Shown here one piece after another: positions 43,601 through 47,267 of a DNA stretch of 47,267 nt (within the stretch, counting starts at the first letter, position 1; the number at the start of each line of letters is the position of its first letter). The notes under the pieces were generated by a model, which worked only from the letters and a program-made list of their open reading frames with translations, made no database searches and had not been told where the DNA came from. The position numbers and the translations under genes were made by a program. The stretch is taken from contig CAMPET010000014.1 of the NCBI GenBank assembly GCA_946803715.1, positions 168,703-215,969 of the forward strand, read 5' to 3'. This DNA is from Beroe ovata (taxonomy: Eukaryota; Ctenophora; Nuda; Beroida; Beroidae).

Positions 43601-46600
43601 TACGCTCTGCAGCTCGAGAAGACATTGCCAATTGGAACATTGCTGAGAAGGGAGCACAGTGGGAGCTTCACAAGAGAGTGATATTGGACCACGAGGTGGC
43701 TCATCTGTGGTTCGGCAATCTCGTCACTCCGGTGTGTACTCCATTATACTATCATGTGTAAGCGCACTGATCGTATCCTATAATGTATTTCTGCGAGTTA
43801 GCAACGCGATCAGCGCTGTACAATGACTCCACTTCAGCTGCGTCTTGATAAAACTCTATCTCCCCTTCATTTCACACACACCTCAATATGCCCAGCACTG
43901 GTGGGATAGCATTATCCTCAAGGAGTCGACAGTATCGTGGCTGATGGTGTTTGCTGCCGACAGTTTGTACGATGATTTTGATTTCAAGGACGAGTTTGTT
44001 GTCCTCTACGATTTACTGGTGAGCTATTTAGATCTGTACCCGTGAAAAGGGCCTCCCTGACATCCGCGAGGTCCCCGGGCTGGCGGTGTATTCTCTACAG
44101 TAATGCGTAATGTGTATGTGGGGGGGGCGTGTGCCCTGGGAACATTATACCGGCCTATAACTTATCGCTTGGGAGGAGCAGTTGTTATGAAGATGATCTA
44201 ATGTTCAATATATACCGAACAGATATTATGTAAACTATGATCCGTGTGATTATAGGGCCCTACCTATGCCCAGTTTACAAAGCCCCCCCCTCCCCCGATG
44301 AAATTATAACTACTCGGAGAGGCAGGGGTGGCTATTATGTAAGTAGCAATTACCTCACACGTCATGATTCATGCAGGAGGCAATGGAGCTGGATGCCAGT
44401 GTCGACTCTAGACCAGCTATATTCAACCCAGGAAACAAAAACGAGGTTAGGGCTGCATAATATTCTGAGGAGAGATATATTTCGAAGAATAGTACGGACC
44501 TAGACTTTGGTGTGAGAAGCTAAACTGTGAATAACTGCACAACTGCAGACATATGTTTCATGATATAGAAACTGCACTGTATTGTTCACACTCTCACCCC
44601 ACTGACCACCCTTCATCGGCATAAGTTGACCACTATACCAACCTTATAAAGATACCACTGTATACTATACTGTACTTCCTGTTTCAGATAATGAACTTGT
44701 TTGATCTCATCACTTACAACCGTGGCGGGTGCATATTCCGCATGATATATCACATTGTGGGTCCGGGCGCGTTCCGCTCCGCCCTCCACAACTACCTCGT
44801 CGAGAACGCGTTCGGAACCGCCACAATGGAGGATATGAACCGGTATCTGGAGGCAGCAAACCCGGGATCTGATATTACAGAGACTGTCAACAGATTCACC
44901 AAACAGAAGAACTTCCCCCTTGTATGTTATATATGATCAATTCTCCTTGACCCTCGTCGAACCAATTTATCATGAAAATTACTCCTTTAAGTCTCAATAC
45001 ATGCTGCGTACTAATTTGCGATGAAAAATGACCATATTCATTATTCGTGTACATGTATTTCATAATTTATGGGGCTCCTATGATAATGATACGCACCTCG
45101 AAGCTGATAACAATGTCACGTTACCAGGGAAACATGATCACGTGACGTGCAGGTACACGTGTCGATGGTGAACAGGACACACGTGCGAGTACGACAGCAA
45201 CGGTTCCTGTACTCCGACAAGAATGCAGTACAGGACTCCATGTATAACTACACGTGGTACATTCCCTTCACCTATACTACTGACTCTGAGAGGAATGATC
45301 AGGTCAGAAAGTGGGAGAGAGAGAATTCGTACATGAGTACTGGGACATGAGTGCTGGTATATGATTCGTCTTGGCAGTGAACTACTTCCATGCAATATTT
45401 TTATGAACAACTCCATGTTGCAGCAGCTATGAGCATACACTCAGTTTATGAGCATACATTCTACAAAGGTCATACACTGTATGAACCATACAGAAATGAC
45501 AAACACACGCACAGTAGAAGTGGGTGTTTTATCCAATGAAATGGTCCATCATATGACCCGAAACTCAGTGCCAAAGTACTTTGCAAATCACATACATGAC
45601 ACTGAACAGTTAACGCACGATCAACAATGAACAATGAACATGAGTTTGGGTTGGCACAAATCCAACATAACTCAGGTGATAATACTGAAGGAAGTGGACA
45701 ACATTGTGAAACTCCGAAGGCCAGCCAAGTGGATCAAGGCAAACAACGACATGAGGATGTTTTACATCACAAACTACGACCACATTGAGTGGATGAAACT
45801 GTACCATCAACTTGCCAAGGATCACACTGTCTTCACACCTACGGGTCGGTAAGGAGATCGGTAACTGTCCTTATCATGTCATCAACAGCTGAAGTGTCAT
45901 CAATATCACCATTACGACTCCTAGAAGCCCAATGCCGGCTTGACACACTGTCACCAGAAATTCACACTGTCAACAATGAGCCACACTTTCACTAAGATCT
46001 AAAACTGACAAGTGATAAGTTACAACTCAAGTTTTCAATGAGAGAAGGAGATACAAATCACAATCTCGTTCACCCCTCCTCCTATTTCCAGACAGGGCGC
46101 AGTTGCTGGCTGATCTGCTGAACCTGGCCACCGCTGAGAAACTGCCGATCAACTTCCTGTTACAGTTCATTTCCTACCTGAAACATGAAAAGGAGTTTAC
46201 ACCGTGGAAGATTGCAGCAGTGCATATGACACAACTTATCAATGACCGCATGTCACCCGCCGAGAAATATGCTGCTAAGGTACGCAGGGAGATTTCCCAA
46301 ATTCACCGGTAATCACTTTCATCAAGTTTGAGGTACTGAGCTGCTCTTACCATTTAAATCTCGATAAGTTACCGTTGTTTTGCTTGAGATCGGAGAACCA
46401 ATCATTGACCACCCACGAATTATAAATCGCAACACATGGTTAGCGATGGTTCAAAACCACTCCCACATCGTTCAGACATCATCTGGGCTTAGTTAACAGC
46501 TCCAAAATGGGAATGAAAATTACAGCATGATATCATCCCCTTCAAGTCAAGATGATTATATTTAAGATTGATGTCTTTCTTGGATGCCGTCAGTTCGCAT

Positions 46601-47111
46601 AACGTCTAGGAATAACTATACAACGAAGTTCAGTTCTAAGAAATGTCTCACTTATATTCAAGTCAGTGGTGGGCTTAAGTTCTCACAAAGCAGATGTGGG
46701 TGTGCAACCTGACAAGTAACAAATATAATTGCATTCCTTTGATGCTGGTAGATATTAAGATTTAATTTCAAACATCATAGATGGAGCAAGCAAAATTAAA
46801 ATTTATAATGAGTGGGGACTTGAATGCGAATTCTGAAACCACATCGCTGTTAACCTTGATATTCACAGCACTTATCATATTGTGCAGAGATGATATAATC
46901 ATGTGGTTTTGATATAATCATGAGTGGAAATGCCTCAGATCTTCATGCGTGACCTGATCGATACGAGGCTGAAGGAGGTTCTGCAGTGGAACACATCCTA
47001 CGAGCAGCCGATCAAGCAGCGACTCCTACAATCTCTCCTTCTCGAAACGGGCATCCATGTCGAACACCCAGATGCCATGGAGTTTGTAGATAAACTCAAC
47101 GATATGTCCAG
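40684..47111 (+). CDS. M1 zinc aminopeptidase B, 3' end off contig, catalytic exons duplicated
   Basis: Second M1 aminopeptidase. Exons: 40684-40986, 41143-41221, 41358-41709, 41835-41993, 42218-42346, 42545-42630, 42797-42915, 43136-43258, 44377-44445, 44688-44921, 45153-45302, 45676-45844, 46092-46279, 46939-47111 (continues). The ATG at 40684 opens a signal peptide or signal anchor (MKITLGWWLVMVLVF), then an acidic low-complexity stalk of about 75 residues, then PPHIE/PLNYSI. Motifs: WPCYDEP, the exopeptidase motif as AAMENWG, HEVAHLWFGNLVTP with the third zinc ligand in ILKEST 18 residues on, and TYNRGGCIFRM around the catalytic tyrosine. QQRFLY and WYIPFTY mark the end of the catalytic domain. 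Exons 42797-42915 and 43136-43258 occur again at 43613-43731 and 43896-44018. Only one pair can be spliced in frame. Phases close using the first pair or the second. Confidence 0.88.
42002..42041. repeat. 13-bp tandem repeat GAACATTGACATC
   Basis: Three and a half units with small variation, in the intron after exon 41835-41993 of aminopeptidase B. Confidence 0.8.
42693..43476. repeat. Segmental duplication, copy 1 (exons 7-8 of aminopeptidase B)
   Basis: Aligns to 43508-44241 along its whole length, including intron ends. It stops exactly at the N at 43477 after GTAAACTATGAT. Compared with copy 2 it has an extra minisatellite and several intron indels. In the 242 exon bases there are eight differences, all synonymous. 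Confidence 0.9.
42929..43017. repeat. 22-bp minisatellite, present only in copy 1
   Basis: Four units of ACTATCATGATGACGTGTATAA in the intron after exon 42797-42915. Copy 2 of the duplication has a single partial unit at the same place (around 43747), so array length differs between the copies. Confidence 0.9.
43477..43477. other. Single-N assembly gap between duplicated copies
   Basis: Copy 1 of the exon 7-8 segment ends here. The 30 bases after it (43478-43507) do not match the sequence before copy 1, then copy 2 begins. Confidence 0.95.
43508..44241. repeat. Segmental duplication, copy 2
   Basis: Second copy of the exon 7-8 segment. After its last shared bases GTAAACTATGAT it runs on without a break into the intron leading to exon 44377-44445, so it is the copy contiguous with the downstream gene. 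Confidence 0.9.
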
Positions 47112-47267
47112 GTAAGAGTGTGGTAATGTTCATAGACGGGAATCTATATTTTATGATGTGATGAATGTATGATATACGTTCATCATATTATAATTTGAAT
47201 ACGCTCAAGCTTCGGCTCCACATCCATATTGATAAAGGCACCCGCGAGACACACACACACACACACA
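47112..47267. other. Right contig end: intron sequence and CA run
   Basis: A GTAAGA donor follows exon 46939-47111; the rest is AT-rich intron ending in about 19 bases of AC repeat at the contig edge. The remaining C-terminal exons of aminopeptidase B lie beyond. Confidence 0.8.

Noticed and set aside
42797-44018. Mutually exclusive duplicated exons as a regulated splicing system
   Set aside because: The two pairs encode identical peptides and a gap separates them, so an allelic duplicate in the assembly is more likely; kept as a finding but not as a splicing switch.
1-47267. Operons, CRISPR arrays, phage or bacterial contamination
   Set aside because: All recognised genes are animal families with spliceosomal introns; no spacer-repeat arrays or Shine-Dalgarno-linked gene strings were seen.

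Overview
The window looks like a complete contig from an animal nuclear genome. Its genes are intron-rich with GT-AG introns, mostly about 50 to 600 bases, and belong to animal families: an ADAM17-type sheddase, a CCP/TSP1 extracellular protein, a secreted PLC-like protein, two M1 aminopeptidases, an Amt ammonium transporter and an LRRC74-type LRR protein. The sequence is AT-rich, with CA microsatellites at both ends where the contig stops. Compact genes suggest an early-branching marine invertebrate such as a sponge or placozoan, but the species cannot be fixed from sequence alone. There are no operons, CRISPR arrays or phage.

Layout. 431-4306 (-): ADAM17-like gene in eight exons, with minisatellites in its introns. 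4455-13121: a repeat-rich block of 7.7 kb held between two identical 484-bp segments and cut by single-N gaps. It carries degenerate tandem units of an unrecognised spliced gene, foldback DNA, a tRNA-derived element, a MITE and an uninterrupted GK5-like kinase frame truncated at a gap. 13122-14748: repeats, no convincing gene. 14749-16.9 kb (-): CCP-CCP-TSP1 gene. 17639-19144 (-): secreted PLC-like gene. 19145-26152: gene-poor. 26153-31203 (+): M1 aminopeptidase A. 31721-34417 (-): ammonium transporter, ten exons. 35851-38702 (-): LRRC74-like gene, 13 exons. 40684-47111 (+): M1 aminopeptidase B, running off the right end.

I rebuilt exons by requiring family homology, GT/AG (once GC/AG) junctions and matching codon phase. 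For ADAM17, PLC, Amt, LRRC74 and aminopeptidase B the phases close across all listed exons. The main irregularities are assembly-like (duplicated sequence abutting single Ns at 4939/12637 and 43477), a duplicated in-frame splice donor in the transporter gene, and a damaged stretch in aminopeptidase A. I do not see an obvious new multi-gene system. The most interesting biology is the two-donor transporter exon, the divergent aminopeptidase pair, a PLC-like protein that may lack one catalytic histidine, and the foldback/tRNA-like repeat family.
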